Below are positions 1-8,497 of a stretch of 64,000 bases of DNA, in pieces. Each line of letters begins with the position of its first letter. Within the stretch, counting starts at the first letter, position 1. The DNA comes from Nocardioides oleivorans. GTDB taxonomy: Bacteria > Actinomycetota > Actinomycetes > Propionibacteriales > Nocardioidaceae. Location: assembly GCF_004137255.1 (NCBI RefSeq), contig NZ_SDWT01000001.1, positions 2,666,001 to 2,730,000 on the forward strand, given 5' to 3'. The notes beneath the pieces were generated by a model. That model was not told where the DNA came from. It saw only the letters and a list, made by a program, of their open reading frames with translations, and searched no databases. A program made the translations under genes and the position numbers.

Positions 1-1
1 C

Positions 2-430
2 GGCCAGGGCGTGAGCAAGACCCTCGAGGTCGAGGTCTACGCGTGGCAGAAGCTGCTCTCCCGTCAGTCCGGCCCGCGGGTGAACCTCGACCCGACCGGC
101 GTGACGATCGGCGCCGACTACTACGCCTACAGCCTGGCGACCGTCACGGCCGGCACGCCGTCCTCGGTCGAGTACACGCTGGGCCGCAAGTGCACCGACC
201 TGCGCACGACGTACGCCCTCACGGACGCCTCGCCGACCGGCTCGAGCGGCCAGGTCGTGGTGACGGCCGACGGCGCCGTCAAGGCGAGCCACGCCCTCGC
301 GGTCGGCACGATCATCGACGGCACGCTCGACATCTCCGACGTCTTCCGGCTCAAGCTCGACCTCACCACGAGCGCCAGCCCGGCCGCGATCGCGGCCGTC
401 GCCAAGCCCGAGGTGCTCTGCACGCGCTGA
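2..430 (+). CDS. C-terminal part of a surface protein with an NPCBM-like sugar-binding domain (5' truncated)
   Basis: The reading frame enters from the window edge and ends at TGA 428-430, so only about 142 residues are visible and the true start lies upstream. The visible part looks like an NPCBM/NEW2-type beta sandwich: a strand pair around YTLGRKCTDLRTTYALTD, a GQVVVTADGAV strand, then TLDISDVFRLKLDL and a final hydrophobic strand ending in VLCTR. Two cysteines could pair. Such domains usually bind glycans at the C-terminus of secreted enzymes, but no catalytic part is visible here. The fold assignment is by pattern only, and another immunoglobulin-like module is possible. A strong hairpin follows the stop, which suggests the transcript ends here. 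Confidence 0.6.
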   Translation, partial: GQGVSKTLEVEVYAWQKLLSRQSGPRVNLDPTGVTIGADYYAYSLATVTAGTPSSVEYTLGRKCTDLRTTYALTDASPTGSSGQVVVTADGAVKASHALAVGTIIDGTLDISDVFRLKLDLTTSASPAAIAAVAKPEVLCTR

Positions 431-451
431 GCCTCTGAGCCCCACCAGCCG

Positions 452-494
452 ACGTGGGCGTGATCCGGGTACAGGCCCCGGATCGCGCCCACGT
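452..494 (+). terminator. Strong hairpin terminator after the first gene
   Basis: Seventeen bases at 452-468 pair with 478-494 across a 9-base loop, with one G-T wobble at 461/485. The stem begins 22 bases after the upstream stop codon and is followed by TGTTACTATTT. It probably ends the transcript of the upstream surface-protein gene. Confidence 0.75.
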
Positions 495-515
495 TGTTAC
501 TATTTCGTAGACATA

Positions 516-530
516 TTGACGTCTTGTCAA
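516..530. promoter_or_regulatory. Inverted repeat TTGAC-N5-GTCAA in an AT-rich promoter zone
   Basis: A perfect 5-base inverted repeat with a 5-base spacer sits in an AT-rich stretch (495-540) just before the glycine-rich protein gene. The left arm reads as a -35 like TTGACG. No good -10 is visible at the matching distance, so an operator or chance symmetry is as likely as a promoter element. Confidence 0.3.
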
Positions 531-556
531 CAATTTCTGCGGAACGGGAGCACGGC

Positions 557-1615
557 ATGCAGGACCAGCGGGGGCCGGACCCTGCTCCTAAACGCGACCT
601 CACCCGGCGCAGCGTCACCCGGGGGATGGCCTGGAGCGTGCCCGTCATCACCGTCGCCACGGCGGCGCCGGCCTTCGCCGCGAGCTTCACCCAGACCTAC
701 GCCACGCCCGGCACCTTTGCCGTGACGATCCCCGCGGGCTACCGCACCGTCTTCTTCACCGTGGAGGGCGGCGGCGGAGGGGGCAGCGCGTCGTTCGCCG
801 GCGGGGCAGGAGCGAGGGTCTCCGGGACGATCACGCTGCCCAGCAACCCGGCCGGGACGACGCTCACCGTCGTGGTCGGGGCTGGTGGCGGCGAGGGCAA
901 CGGACTCCTCGCGTCCGCCGGGCTCGGCGGCGCCGGCTACGGGGCCGGCGGTGACGGGGGTCGAGGCACCTCGATCATCGCCGGCGGAGGCGGCGGGGGC
1001 AGCGCGGTCCTGCTCGGAACAGCTCCGGTCGTGGCCGCGGGCGGCGGCGGCGGGAAGGGCGCGAACGCCGCCGACGGCTCGCCGTCGGTCAACGTCCCCG
1101 GCCTCGGCGGCACGTCCGCCAACCCGGCCGGCGCAGGAGGCGACGCCGTCGTCACGTACCCCACCCTCCTCGGCGGCACGACGTCGGTCGGGGGTGGAGG
1201 CGGCTCGGCAGGCTCGCCGACCGGCCCCACGACTCCCGGAGCCGCCGGTGCCGGCCCCGGCATCCTCGTCCCCGGCGGGCCCGGGGCAGCCGGTGGCGCC
1301 AACACCACGGGCCAGAACCGCGGCGGCAACGGCGCGGCGGGGGCCGCGAGGGCACGCGCGGGCTCGGGCGGTGGCGGTGGCGGCTACGCAGGGGGTGGCT
1401 CCGGAGGCACCCGCAGCGGCAGCTACCTCCTCAGCGGTGGAGTCACGACCGCGTTCGACCTCGGGGGTGCCGGCGGCGCCGGCTCCAGCTTCACCGCCGG
1501 CACGACAGGCGCCAGCGTGTCCGCGGTCACCGGACCGGTCGCTGCGAGCAACGGCGGCGCCGGCGCGGGCGCCGCGGGCCGTGGCGGCAACGGCTCCGTC
1601 GTCCTCCAGTTCTGA
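557..1615 (+). CDS. Glycine-rich secreted surface protein with a Tat-like leader
   Basis: Protein of 352 residues. ATG 557 is chosen because GGGAG lies 8 bases upstream; an in-frame upstream TTG at 494 falls in the terminator hairpin. Residues 13-40 form an export signal: a twin arginine (TRRSVTRG), a hydrophobic run [14 protein letters not shown], and a signal-peptidase-like AFA-AS site. A short beta-rich section follows ([19 protein letters not shown]), then a low-complexity body of GG, GGGG, GAGG and GGAG repeats up to the C-terminus, like the glycine-rich repeats of bacterial adhesins and of mycobacterial PGRS proteins. No catalytic motif is visible. A role in the cell surface is inferred from composition and export only. 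Confidence 0.8.
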   Translation: MQDQRGPDPAPKRDLTRRSVTRGMAWSVPVITVATAAPAFAASFTQTYATPGTFAVTIPAGYRTVFFTVEGGGGGGSASFAGGAGARVSGTITLPSNPAGTTLTVVVGAGGGEGNGLLASAGLGGAGYGAGGDGGRGTSIIAGGGGGGSAVLLGTAPVVAAGGGGGKGANAADGSPSVNVPGLGGTSANPAGAGGDAVVTYPTLLGGTTSVGGGGGSAGSPTGPTTPGAAGAGPGILVPGGPGAAGGANTTGQNRGGNGAAGAARARAGSGGGGGGYAGGGSGGTRSGSYLLSGGVTTAFDLGGAGGAGSSFTAGTTGASVSAVTGPVAASNGGAGAGAAGRGGNGSVVLQF

Positions 1616-1647
1616 CCCCGCCCGCCGACGCCGTACTGTTGGCTCTT

Positions 1648-2763
1648 GTGGCAGGCATCGACTACGACGCAGAGATCAAGCAGCTCCAGGCGACCATGAA
1701 GACGGTCGGCCAGGTGCTCAACCTCGACCGCATGCGCGGTGAGATCGCCGACCTCAGCGAGCAGGTCGCCGCACCCGACCTCTGGGACGACGTCGAGAGC
1801 GCCACGCGCGTCACCGGGCGCCTCTCGGCGCTGCAGGGCGAGATGGACCGCTACACCGGACTCGAGTCCCGCATCGAGGACCTCGGCCTGATGGTCGAGA
1901 TGGCGCAGGAGGAGGGCGACGCCGACACGCTCGCCGACTCCGAGGCCGAGCTCAACCGAATCAAGAAGTCGGTCGAGTCCCTCGAGATCCGCACGCTGCT
2001 CTCCGGTGAGTACGACGAGCGCGAGGCGATCGTGACGATCCGTTCGGGCGCCGGCGGCGTCGACGCCGCCGACTTCGCCGAGATGCTGATGCGGATGTAC
2101 ACGCGCTGGGCCGAGCAGCACAAGTACGGCGTCGAGGTCTACGACGTCTCCTACGCCGAGGAGGCGGGCATCAAGTCCGCCGAGTTCGCGATCCACGCGC
2201 CCTACGCCTACGGCACGCTCTCCGTCGAGGCCGGCACCCACCGCCTGGTGCGGATCAGCCCGTTCGACAACCAGGGCCGCCGCCAGACGTCGTTCGCCGC
2301 CGTCGAGGTGGTGCCGGTCCTCGAGCAGACCGACGAGATCGAGGTCGACGAGAACGACCTCCGCGTCGACGTCTTCCGCTCCGGCGGTCCCGGCGGCCAG
2401 TCGGTCAACACGACCGACTCCGCGGTCCGCCTCACGCACCTGCCGACCGGCATCGTCGTGTCCTGCCAGAACGAGAAGTCGCAGCTGCAGAACAAGGCGT
2501 CCGCGATGGTCGTGCTCAAGGCCAAGCTGCTCGCCAAGGCCAAGGCCGAGGAGGCCGCGCTCAAGAAGGACCTCAAGGGCGACGTCCAGGCCAGCTGGGG
2601 CGACCAGATGCGCAACTACGTGCTGAACCCCTACCAGATCGTCAAGGACCTGCGGACCGGCCACGAGTCGGGCAACCCAAGCTCGGTCTTCGACGGAGAC
2701 CTCGACGACTTCATGGAGGCCGGCATCCGCTGGCGCCGGGGTGCGGAGAAGGTCGACGCCTGA
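1648..2763 (+). CDS. prfB: Peptide chain release factor 2
   Basis: RF2 terminates translation at UGA and UAA by recognising the codon and triggering hydrolysis of peptidyl-tRNA. The protein has 371 residues, usual for RF2. The stop-recognition tripeptide SPF is at residues 204-206 and the catalytic GGQ at 249-251 ([17 protein letters not shown]). The C-terminal domain is complete. GTG 1648 is chosen over TTG 1639 because the family starts near here and a -10 like TACTGT (1634-1639) lies 8 bases upstream, which fits a leaderless mRNA. The frame is continuous, so the programmed +1 frameshift of E. coli prfB is absent. prfB upstream of ftsE-ftsX-smpB is a common actinobacterial arrangement. Confidence 0.97.
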   Translation: MAGIDYDAEIKQLQATMKTVGQVLNLDRMRGEIADLSEQVAAPDLWDDVESATRVTGRLSALQGEMDRYTGLESRIEDLGLMVEMAQEEGDADTLADSEAELNRIKKSVESLEIRTLLSGEYDEREAIVTIRSGAGGVDAADFAEMLMRMYTRWAEQHKYGVEVYDVSYAEEAGIKSAEFAIHAPYAYGTLSVEAGTHRLVRISPFDNQGRRQTSFAAVEVVPVLEQTDEIEVDENDLRVDVFRSGGPGGQSVNTTDSAVRLTHLPTGIVVSCQNEKSQLQNKASAMVVLKAKLLAKAKAEEAALKKDLKGDVQASWGDQMRNYVLNPYQIVKDLRTGHESGNPSSVFDGDLDDFMEAGIRWRRGAEKVDA

Positions 2764-2780
2764 CCCCTAGGGTTCGGGTC

Positions 2781-3083
2781 ATGGGACTCTTCAGCAAGCC
2801 CGAGGTCATCGGCCCCGGAGGCACGAACGACGCCGACCGCTCCCGCATCGCCGGGCTCGAGCAGCGCGTCGCCCGGCTCGAGGCGCAGCTCGCGCAGCTG
2901 ACGGCCGCGCCCACGGGAGCCGTGGCCGCGGCGGCGGTCACCGCCACCACCGACGACTGGACGGCCGAGGTCCGGCGGCTCGTCGCGGACGACAAGCTGA
3001 TCCACGCGATCAAGCTCTACCGCGAGAAGACCGGCTGTGGCCTCCGGGAGGCCAAGGACGCCGTCGAGGCGATGCAGCGCTGA
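2781..3083 (+). CDS. Small protein with coiled coil and L7/L12 C-terminal-like domain
   Basis: Protein of 100 residues. Residues 21-42 form a short heptad-like helix (IAGLEQRVARLEAQLAQL). Residues 54-100 match the C-terminal domain of ribosomal protein L7/L12, notably IHAIKLYREKTGCGLREAKDAVE. The N-terminal dimerisation domain of true L7/L12 is missing, and rplL normally sits beside rplJ, so this is a stand-alone relative and not the ribosomal stalk protein. Such small proteins are common and uncharacterised in actinobacteria. The -10 like TAGGGT at 2768-2773 lies 7 bases before ATG, so the mRNA is probably leaderless. Confidence 0.8.
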   Translation: MGLFSKPEVIGPGGTNDADRSRIAGLEQRVARLEAQLAQLTAAPTGAVAAAAVTATTDDWTAEVRRLVADDKLIHAIKLYREKTGCGLREAKDAVEAMQR

Positions 3084-3096
3084 ACCAGCTCCGGCG

Positions 3097-4323
3097 TCAC
3101 GGCCCCCAGGGCAGGTGCAGGATCTCGTGGAGGGCGTCGGCCACGTCCTGCCGCGCGCTCTGCGGCATCGGGCGGTCGGCCCTCTCGACGGCGACCATGC
3201 CGGCCCGGTCGCCGTTCGCGGCGAGCCAGATGGCGTTGAACGGCTCGGGCCCGCCGGTGTCGTACGTCGCCAGGTGGACGCCGTTGGGCAGCGTCTCGAG
3301 CCGGACCTCCGCGGTCGTGCAGGCGCGGAGCATGTCCAGGACCAGGTCGACGTCGGCAGGGCCGCCGTCGGGGTCGTCGTACGTCGCGACCCGGTAGGAC
3401 AACCCCCACGGCGATCCGCCCCCACCGCTGCTGGCGGTGGTCACGCCGTCGAGCTTGTCGTGCAGGCAGGTCAGGTTCGGGGAGGTGGTCGGTGCGCGCT
3501 TCGTCGGCGAGCGCCAACCGGCCAGGGCCCCCTCCAGGTCGATGCCGGTCCACTCAGGGAGCGGGCCCTTGGCCGCCGCCGGTGACACGGCGCGCGGCTC
3601 GGTCTCGGTCCAGCCGTCCCGGACACCGGCGACGAGCGCCTCGGCCACGCCGCGCACGGCGCTCTCCGGGGCGGCGCCCTCAGTGGTCGCCAGCTCGAGC
3701 TGCCCGACCCGCGTGCCCAACCGTGCGTACCAGAGGTCCGTCATGCGTGCGTTGCCGTCGTCGGGCAGGGCGAGGCGCCAGTGCAGCACGCTCGTCCCGT
3801 CGACCACCACGGTCCGGGGGGCGCCGAGGTCGTCGCACGCCGAGATCGCGTCGACCTGCGGCTGCCACGACGCATCGAGCGCGGCTGCGGACTCGAAGTC
3901 GATGATCTTCACGTCGGCGCTCGACTGCTGGGTGAAGGCGACCGTGTAGCCCTCCGTGGTCGCGCCGGCCATCGCGTCGAGGGGGTGGCACTCCGGCATG
4001 CTGAAGCTGCCGTTCATCCTGGGCTCCGACGTCCACCCGTGGATCCATCCGTCGGTGGCCTCGTCCATCGCGGCCGCGTCGAGACGAGCCGAGCCGCCGT
4101 TCGCGGCGACCCCGTCCTCCGGGGACAGGACCCGGGGGAGGGTCAGCCCGCCGCCCACCACGACGAGCGCGGCGAGCGCGACGACACCGACGCGCGCACG
4201 ACGTCGCTTCCGCACGGTCGCCATCGCGGCGGAGGCGCCGGGGGAGGGGGAGTGGGCCAGGTCGCGGGCGAGCGCGTCGAAGGCGCGGTCGAGGGCCGGG
4301 TCGATCTGGTCGAGGTCAGGCAT
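3097..4323 (-). CDS. Single-pass membrane protein with duplicated outer domain, probable anti-sigma partner
   Basis: Protein of 408 residues, read from ATG 4323, which overlaps the end of the sigma factor gene by 8 bases. Residues 1-43 are cytoplasmic and end in a KRRRAR stop. Residues about 45-63 form one membrane helix (VGVVALAALVVVGGGLTL). The remaining 340 residues are outside and seem to hold two similar halves of about 130 residues, each with a YxVA strand, a cysteine-containing helix (ISACDD; LRACTT) and a final helix ending in an ALxxG or ALxEI pattern. The position and topology fit a regulator of the ECF sigma factor. No zinc-binding anti-sigma motif is visible, so the partnership is inferred from linkage. 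PknH-like sensor domains are an alternative comparison. Confidence 0.75.
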   Translation of the reverse strand: MPDLDQIDPALDRAFDALARDLAHSPSPGASAAMATVRKRRRARVGVVALAALVVVGGGLTLPRVLSPEDGVAANGGSARLDAAAMDEATDGWIHGWTSEPRMNGSFSMPECHPLDAMAGATTEGYTVAFTQQSSADVKIIDFESAAALDASWQPQVDAISACDDLGAPRTVVVDGTSVLHWRLALPDDGNARMTDLWYARLGTRVGQLELATTEGAAPESAVRGVAEALVAGVRDGWTETEPRAVSPAAAKGPLPEWTGIDLEGALAGWRSPTKRAPTTSPNLTCLHDKLDGVTTASSGGGGSPWGLSYRVATYDDPDGGPADVDLVLDMLRACTTAEVRLETLPNGVHLATYDTGGPEPFNAIWLAANGDRAGMVAVERADRPMPQSARQDVADALHEILHLPWGP

Positions 4324-4834
4324 GGGTGTGGGCTCCGTTCGGCTCGTCGGCCGGATGGTCGGTGAGGAGGAGGGCGAGCGCGGCGCGACCGCGGGACAGC
4401 CGGGCCTTGACGGTCCCGACCGGGCAGTGCTCGATCCGGGCGACCTCGTCGACGGGGAGGTCGGCCAGGTGGTGCAGCACGACCGCACGTCGTTGCGCCT
4501 CGGGGATCCGGAGCAGCGCCTGCACCAGCGCCGTCGACGTCTCGTCGGGAGGGGGTGCGTGCGCCTCGGTGCGGTTGCGCGAGAGCCAGGCCGCGGCGAC
4601 CTTCGTACGACGCCAGCGGCTGACGGAGAGCCGGGTCGCGACCTGGCGCACCCACGCGGCGGGCTGGTCGTAGCGCGCGACCTTGCCCCAGTGCTGCCAC
4701 GCCTTGACGTAGGCCTCCTGCGCGAGCTCCTCGGCCACGCCGCGGTCGCCGGTGAGGGCGTACGTCACCGCGAGCGTGCGCGACCACGTGGCCTCGTAGA
4801 AGTCCGCGAAGTCGCCCTCGGGCCCGTCCCGCAT
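4316..4834 (-). CDS. ECF RNA polymerase sigma factor, SigE-family type
   Basis: Protein of 172 residues. Region 2 is FADFYEATWSRTLAVTYALT followed by AEELAQEAYVKAWQHW, and region 4 is LLRIPEAQRRAVVLHHLADL with the recognition helix VGTVKARLSRGRAAL. It directs core polymerase to a small stress or envelope regulon. ATG 4834 has a clear ribosome site (GGGGGAAG, 5 bases). The gene heads a two-gene unit with the membrane protein. On the same strand, GCAACC (4915-4920) lies 16 bases before CGTGTT (4893-4898), which resembles ECF promoters and hints at autoregulation; that is weak evidence. The family is clear, the target genes are unknown. Confidence 0.93.
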   Translation of the reverse strand: MRDGPEGDFADFYEATWSRTLAVTYALTGDRGVAEELAQEAYVKAWQHWGKVARYDQPAAWVRQVATRLSVSRWRRTKVAAAWLSRNRTEAHAPPPDETSTALVQALLRIPEAQRRAVVLHHLADLPVDEVARIEHCPVGTVKARLSRGRAALALLLTDHPADEPNGAHTHA

Positions 4835-4971
4835 CTGCTTCCCCCGTCGAGCTGCTCGTCAGGGCACCCCTGTCAGGCGCCGTCACCCACCCAACACGCT
4901 CGTCGCGGCCGCCGGGTTGCACCGCGGCGCGGGTTTCCGATTCCCGTGCACCCCTCACGTAGCCTCGATGC

Positions 4972-5661
4972 GTGATTCGCTTCGAGAAGGTCACCAAGAC
5001 CTATCCCGGCCACCCCCACGCAGCCCTCGACAACATCTCCGTCGACGTCGAGAAGGGGGAGTTCGTCTTCCTCGTGGGCTCCTCGGGTTCCGGCAAGTCG
5101 ACCTTCCTGCGCCTCGTGCTGCGTGAGTACCGGCCCACGACCGGGAAGGTCTACGTCGCCGGCAAGGAGATCAACCGGCTGGCCGGCTGGAAGGTGCCGC
5201 GGCTGCGGCGCGACATCGGCACCGTCTTCCAGGACTTCCGGCTGCTGCCCAACAAGACGGTCACGGAGAACGTCGCCTTCGCGCTCCAGGTCATCGGCAA
5301 GTCGCGCAAGGAGATCAAGGACGTCGTCCCGGAGACCCTCGAGCTGGTCGGCCTCGGCGGCAAGGGGGACCGGATGCCCGACGAGCTCTCCGGTGGTGAG
5401 CAGCAGCGCGTCGCCGTGGCGCGCGCCTTCGTCAACCGGCCGATGATCCTGATCGCCGACGAGCCGACCGGAAACCTCGACCCGACCACGTCGGTCGGCA
5501 TCATGAAGCTCCTCGACCGGATCAACCGCACCGGTACGACCGTGGTGATGGCCACGCACGACTCCGGCATCGTCGACCAGATGCGCAAGCGCGTCATCGA
5601 GCTCGAGAACGGCCACGTCGTGCGCGACCAGGCGCAGGGCGTCTACGGCCACCAGAACTGA
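4972..5661 (+). CDS. ftsE: Cell division ATP-binding protein FtsE
   Basis: FtsE is the ABC ATPase that pairs with FtsX at the division site and drives conformational control of peptidoglycan hydrolases. The protein has 229 residues. It shows Walker [10 protein letters not shown] near residue 36, the Q-loop (VFQDFRLL), signature [14 protein letters not shown] and Walker [12 protein letters not shown], followed by the switch histidine in MATHDSG. GTG 4972 follows TAGCCT (4960-4965) by 6 bases, so the mRNA is probably leaderless. ftsX starts 38 bases downstream on the same strand, and an M23 hydrolase follows, matching the known FtsEX-hydrolase module. Confidence 0.97.
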   Translation: MIRFEKVTKTYPGHPHAALDNISVDVEKGEFVFLVGSSGSGKSTFLRLVLREYRPTTGKVYVAGKEINRLAGWKVPRLRRDIGTVFQDFRLLPNKTVTENVAFALQVIGKSRKEIKDVVPETLELVGLGGKGDRMPDELSGGEQQRVAVARAFVNRPMILIADEPTGNLDPTTSVGIMKLLDRINRTGTTVVMATHDSGIVDQMRKRVIELENGHVVRDQAQGVYGHQN

Positions 5662-5699
5662 CGCACCACCGACTTCCCCAGATCGAGAGCCCCCACTCC

Positions 5700-6611
5700 A
5701 TGCAGCTTCGTTACGTCTTCTCCGAGCTCGGCCAGGGCCTGCGGCGCAACCTGTCCATGCACCTCGCCGTCGTGCTCACCCTCTTCGTCTCCCTCACGCT
5801 CGTCGGGCTCGGCCTGATGTTCCAGCAGCAGGCGACCAGGGCGGCCGAGCAGTGGGGCAACCAGCTCCAGATCACCGTGTTCCTGTGCCGCAACGGCGAC
5901 AGCAACCCGACGTGCCCCAACGCGGTCACCGACGCGCAGAAGACCGCGATCGAGCAGGTCGTGCAGGACAACCCCGAGGTGAAGGACTTCCACTTCGAGT
6001 CCAGCGAGACCGCCCTGGAGAAGGCCAAGGAGCTCTACGACGAGAGCATCTTCTCGGGCGACAACCCGGTGCTGACCGCCGACGACATGCCGCAGACGGT
6101 GTGGATCACCCTCAACGACCCCGAGCAGTACGAGGGCATCACGAGTGCCGTCCAGGGCCTCGACGGGGTCTCACGCGTGCAGGACCTGCGCCAGATCATC
6201 TCCCCGATCCTCGGCGCCCTGAACCTGCTGAAGCTGGTCGCGCTGGTGACGGCCGGCGTGCTGGTCCTCGCCGCACTGCTCCTCGTCGCCAACACGATCC
6301 GGCTCGCCGCCTTCGCCCGTCGTCGCGAGATCGGGATCATGCGGCTGGTCGGCGCCTCGACGCTCTACATCGCCCTGCCCTTCCTGCTGGAGGCCCTCGT
6401 CACGGCGGTGCTGGGCGTCACGCTGGCCGGCGGCGCGCTCGCAGCCGTCCAGCAGTTCGGCATCGAGGGCCGGGGGGACGACACGTTGAAGTTCATCCCG
6501 TGGATCGGGTGGGCGGAGTTCCGGCTGGCCCTGGGTGCGATCGCGATCCTCGGACCGCTGCTGACGTTGCTCCCGACACTCGTGTTGACGCGCAAATACC
6601 TCAAAGTCTGA
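5700..6611 (+). CDS. ftsX: Cell division permease-like protein FtsX
   Basis: FtsX is the membrane half of FtsEX; its outer loop binds and activates cell-wall hydrolases. The protein has 303 residues. The first membrane helix is at about 20-42 (LAVVLTLFVSLTLVGLGLMF), followed by an extracellular domain of about 125 residues, then three helices (LVALVTAGVLVLAALLLV; LYIALPFLLEALVTAVLG; LALGAIAILGPLLTLLPTL). The cytoplasmic motif RRREIGIMRLVGAS typical of FtsX/MacB loops is present. The outer domain carries two close cysteines (LCRNGDSNPTC) that may form a disulfide. It is in the same unit as ftsE and the M23 gene. A perfect 7-bp hairpin (6656-6672) lies in the gap to the next gene. Confidence 0.96.
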   Translation: MQLRYVFSELGQGLRRNLSMHLAVVLTLFVSLTLVGLGLMFQQQATRAAEQWGNQLQITVFLCRNGDSNPTCPNAVTDAQKTAIEQVVQDNPEVKDFHFESSETALEKAKELYDESIFSGDNPVLTADDMPQTVWITLNDPEQYEGITSAVQGLDGVSRVQDLRQIISPILGALNLLKLVALVTAGVLVLAALLLVANTIRLAAFARRREIGIMRLVGASTLYIALPFLLEALVTAVLGVTLAGGALAAVQQFGIEGRGDDTLKFIPWIGWAEFRLALGAIAILGPLLTLLPTLVLTRKYLKV

Positions 6612-6700
6612 TCGCCGCGGGTTAGCGTCGTCTCGCCTGCCCGCGACTCGGCTCTGGGAAGGCACCCTTCCCCGCTTCCCCAACGCAAAGGCTTCCCCCG

Positions 6701-7978
6701 GTGCGTCCTCTTCCCCGTACCACTCTGCCCCGTGCCGCCCAACGCCGCGTGGCCGCGGCACTCGTCGCGGTCCTGGCCCTGAGCGTCACCGCAGCCCACG
6801 CCGACGACCTCAAGGACAAGAAGGACAAGGTCGAGCAGCAGCTCGACGGCGCCCACGAGGACCTCGACGAGTCCAGCTCGCAGCTGAGCAAGGCCACCGC
6901 CCGCCTCGACGCCGCCAAGTCGCAGCTCACCACCGCCAAGGCCGAGCTCGCCACCGCGCGCGGCAAGGTCGAGGTGGCGCAGGAACGTGACGCCGCGATG
7001 CAGGTCGAGCTCGCCACCGCCGAGCAGGAGCTGGCCGACGCCGAGGCGGCGCTGGTCCAGGGAACGGCCGACCGCGAGACACAGCGCGAGAAGGTGGCCA
7101 GCACGGTCGCCGACATGTACTCGGAGGGCGACCCCGAGCTGATCGCCTTCTCCTCGCTCCTCGACGCGGAGTCGACCGAGGAGCTGACCCGACGCAACGG
7201 CGTACGGGACGTGATCGTCGGCCAGGAGGCACGGGCGTACGACGAGCTGAAGGCCGCCGAGGTGCTCCTCGAGGTCACCGAGCAGCAGGTCTCCGACGCC
7301 CGTGACGACGTCGCGGCCCAGCGCGAGGCCGCCGCCGAGCACCTCACCCTGATGCAGCAGCTCGAGGCCGAGCAGCAGCAGGCGAAGGACGCGGTGGTCT
7401 CCCTCGTCGTCGAGCGTCGCGACGCGCGCGTCGAGGCGCGCGCGGCCCGGGCCGAGGACGTCGCCAAGATCAAGAAGCTCGAGAAGGAGCAGAAGGCCCT
7501 CGAGGAGAAGCTGCGCCAGCGGGCGCTGGCCGCGCTGCGGCGCGAGCGCGCCGCCGGCCGCTCGACGGCGACCGGCCCGACCGCCGGCGCCCTCCTGCAC
7601 CCGGTCGACGGCTACGTCACCTCGCCCTTCGGCTACCGCGAGCACCCGATCTACCACTACTGGGGCCTGCACGACGGCGTGGACTTCGGCGGCGGCTGCG
7701 GCACCCCGGAGCGCGCCGCGGCGCCGGGCAAGGTCGTGGCGTCCTACTGGAGCGACGTCTACGGCAACCGCCTGGTCATCGACCTCGGCGTGATCGCGGG
7801 CCGTGGCGTCTCGATCATCTACAACCACGCCGAGCGCTACCTCGTCGGCGTCGGCGACGTGGTCCAGGCGGGCCAGGTCGTCGGCTACGAGGGCTCGACC
7901 GGTTGGTCCACCGGCTGCCACCTCCACTTCACCGTGATGGAGAACGGCACCGCCGTCGACCCGATGAAGTACTTCTGA
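6701..7978 (+). CDS. Secreted coiled-coil M23 (LytM) peptidoglycan hydrolase, likely FtsEX-controlled
   Basis: Protein of 425 residues starting at GTG 6701. Residues 1-33 are a signal peptide ending in TAAHA. Residues 34-285 are a long charged coiled coil (KDKKDKVEQQLD, AEQELADAEAAL, KIKKLEKEQKALEEKL). Residues 295-425 form an M23 domain with zinc ligands H324 and D328 (HDGVD), H376, and H407/H409 (CHLHF). All catalytic residues are present, unlike the inactive LytM domain of E. coli EnvC, so this protein can probably cut peptide crosslinks itself. Its coiled coil plus its place directly after ftsE-ftsX match the EnvC/PcsB class of FtsEX-regulated hydrolases. Direct interaction with FtsX is inferred. 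Confidence 0.92.
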   Translation: MRPLPRTTLPRAAQRRVAAALVAVLALSVTAAHADDLKDKKDKVEQQLDGAHEDLDESSSQLSKATARLDAAKSQLTTAKAELATARGKVEVAQERDAAMQVELATAEQELADAEAALVQGTADRETQREKVASTVADMYSEGDPELIAFSSLLDAESTEELTRRNGVRDVIVGQEARAYDELKAAEVLLEVTEQQVSDARDDVAAQREAAAEHLTLMQQLEAEQQQAKDAVVSLVVERRDARVEARAARAEDVAKIKKLEKEQKALEEKLRQRALAALRRERAAGRSTATGPTAGALLHPVDGYVTSPFGYREHPIYHYWGLHDGVDFGGGCGTPERAAAPGKVVASYWSDVYGNRLVIDLGVIAGRGVSIIYNHAERYLVGVGDVVQAGQVVGYEGSTGWSTGCHLHFTVMENGTAVDPMKYF

Positions 7979-8011
7979 TTCCGATTGGACACCGCCTGAG
8001 AGAATAGTGGG

Positions 8012-8491
8012 ATGCCGAAGGAGCAGGGCCAGAAGATGGTCGCGCAGAACAAGAAGGCGCGACACGACTACCACATCGAGGACACGTGGGAGGCCGGCCT
8101 CGTCCTGATGGGGACCGAGGTGAAGTCCCTGCGCCAGGGCCGCGCATCGCTCGTCGACGGCTTCGCCGAGATCGAGAACGGCGAGGCCTACCTGCTCGGC
8201 GTCCACATCCCCGAGTACAGCCAGGGCACGTGGACCAACCACGCCGCCCGCCGGCGCCGCAAGCTGCTGCTCAACCGGTCCGAGATCGACAAGATCGAGC
8301 GCAAGATCACCGACAAGGGCTACACGATCGTGCCGCTGTCGCTCTACTTCAAGGACGGCCGCGCCAAGGTCGAGATCGCGCTCGCGAAGGGCAAGAAGTC
8401 CTACGACAAGCGACACACCCTGGCCGAGCGCACGGCCAACCGCGAGAAGGTCGAGGCCGTGCAGCGCAGGCTCAAGGGCCACCGGGACTGA
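8012..8491 (+). CDS. smpB: SsrA-binding protein SmpB
   Basis: SmpB binds tmRNA and brings it to stalled ribosomes for trans-translation. The protein has 159 residues and the complete family pattern: [20 protein letters not shown] at the start, [20 protein letters not shown], the [11 protein letters not shown] helix, and a basic C-terminal tail ([19 protein letters not shown]) that enters the decoding centre. It follows the ftsEX-M23 genes by 33 bases. Its RNA partner ssrA is in the same window at 18917, about 10.4 kb away and on the same strand. The next gene begins 6 bases after its stop. Confidence 0.97.
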   Translation: MPKEQGQKMVAQNKKARHDYHIEDTWEAGLVLMGTEVKSLRQGRASLVDGFAEIENGEAYLLGVHIPEYSQGTWTNHAARRRRKLLLNRSEIDKIERKITDKGYTIVPLSLYFKDGRAKVEIALAKGKKSYDKRHTLAERTANREKVEAVQRRLKGHRD

Positions 8492-8497
8492 GGCTCG

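Noticed and set aside
494..556. TTG start for the glycine-rich protein at 494.
   Set aside because: It lies in the terminator hairpin and lacks a ribosome site. ATG 557 has a good one and starts just before the export signal.
1639..1647. TTG start and programmed frameshift for prfB.
   Set aside because: The frame is continuous with no internal UGA, and GTG 1648 fits the family start and the leaderless promoter.
2781..3083. Ribosomal protein L7/L12 (rplL).
   Set aside because: The N-terminal dimer domain is missing and rplJ is not adjacent. Only the C-terminal-like domain is present.
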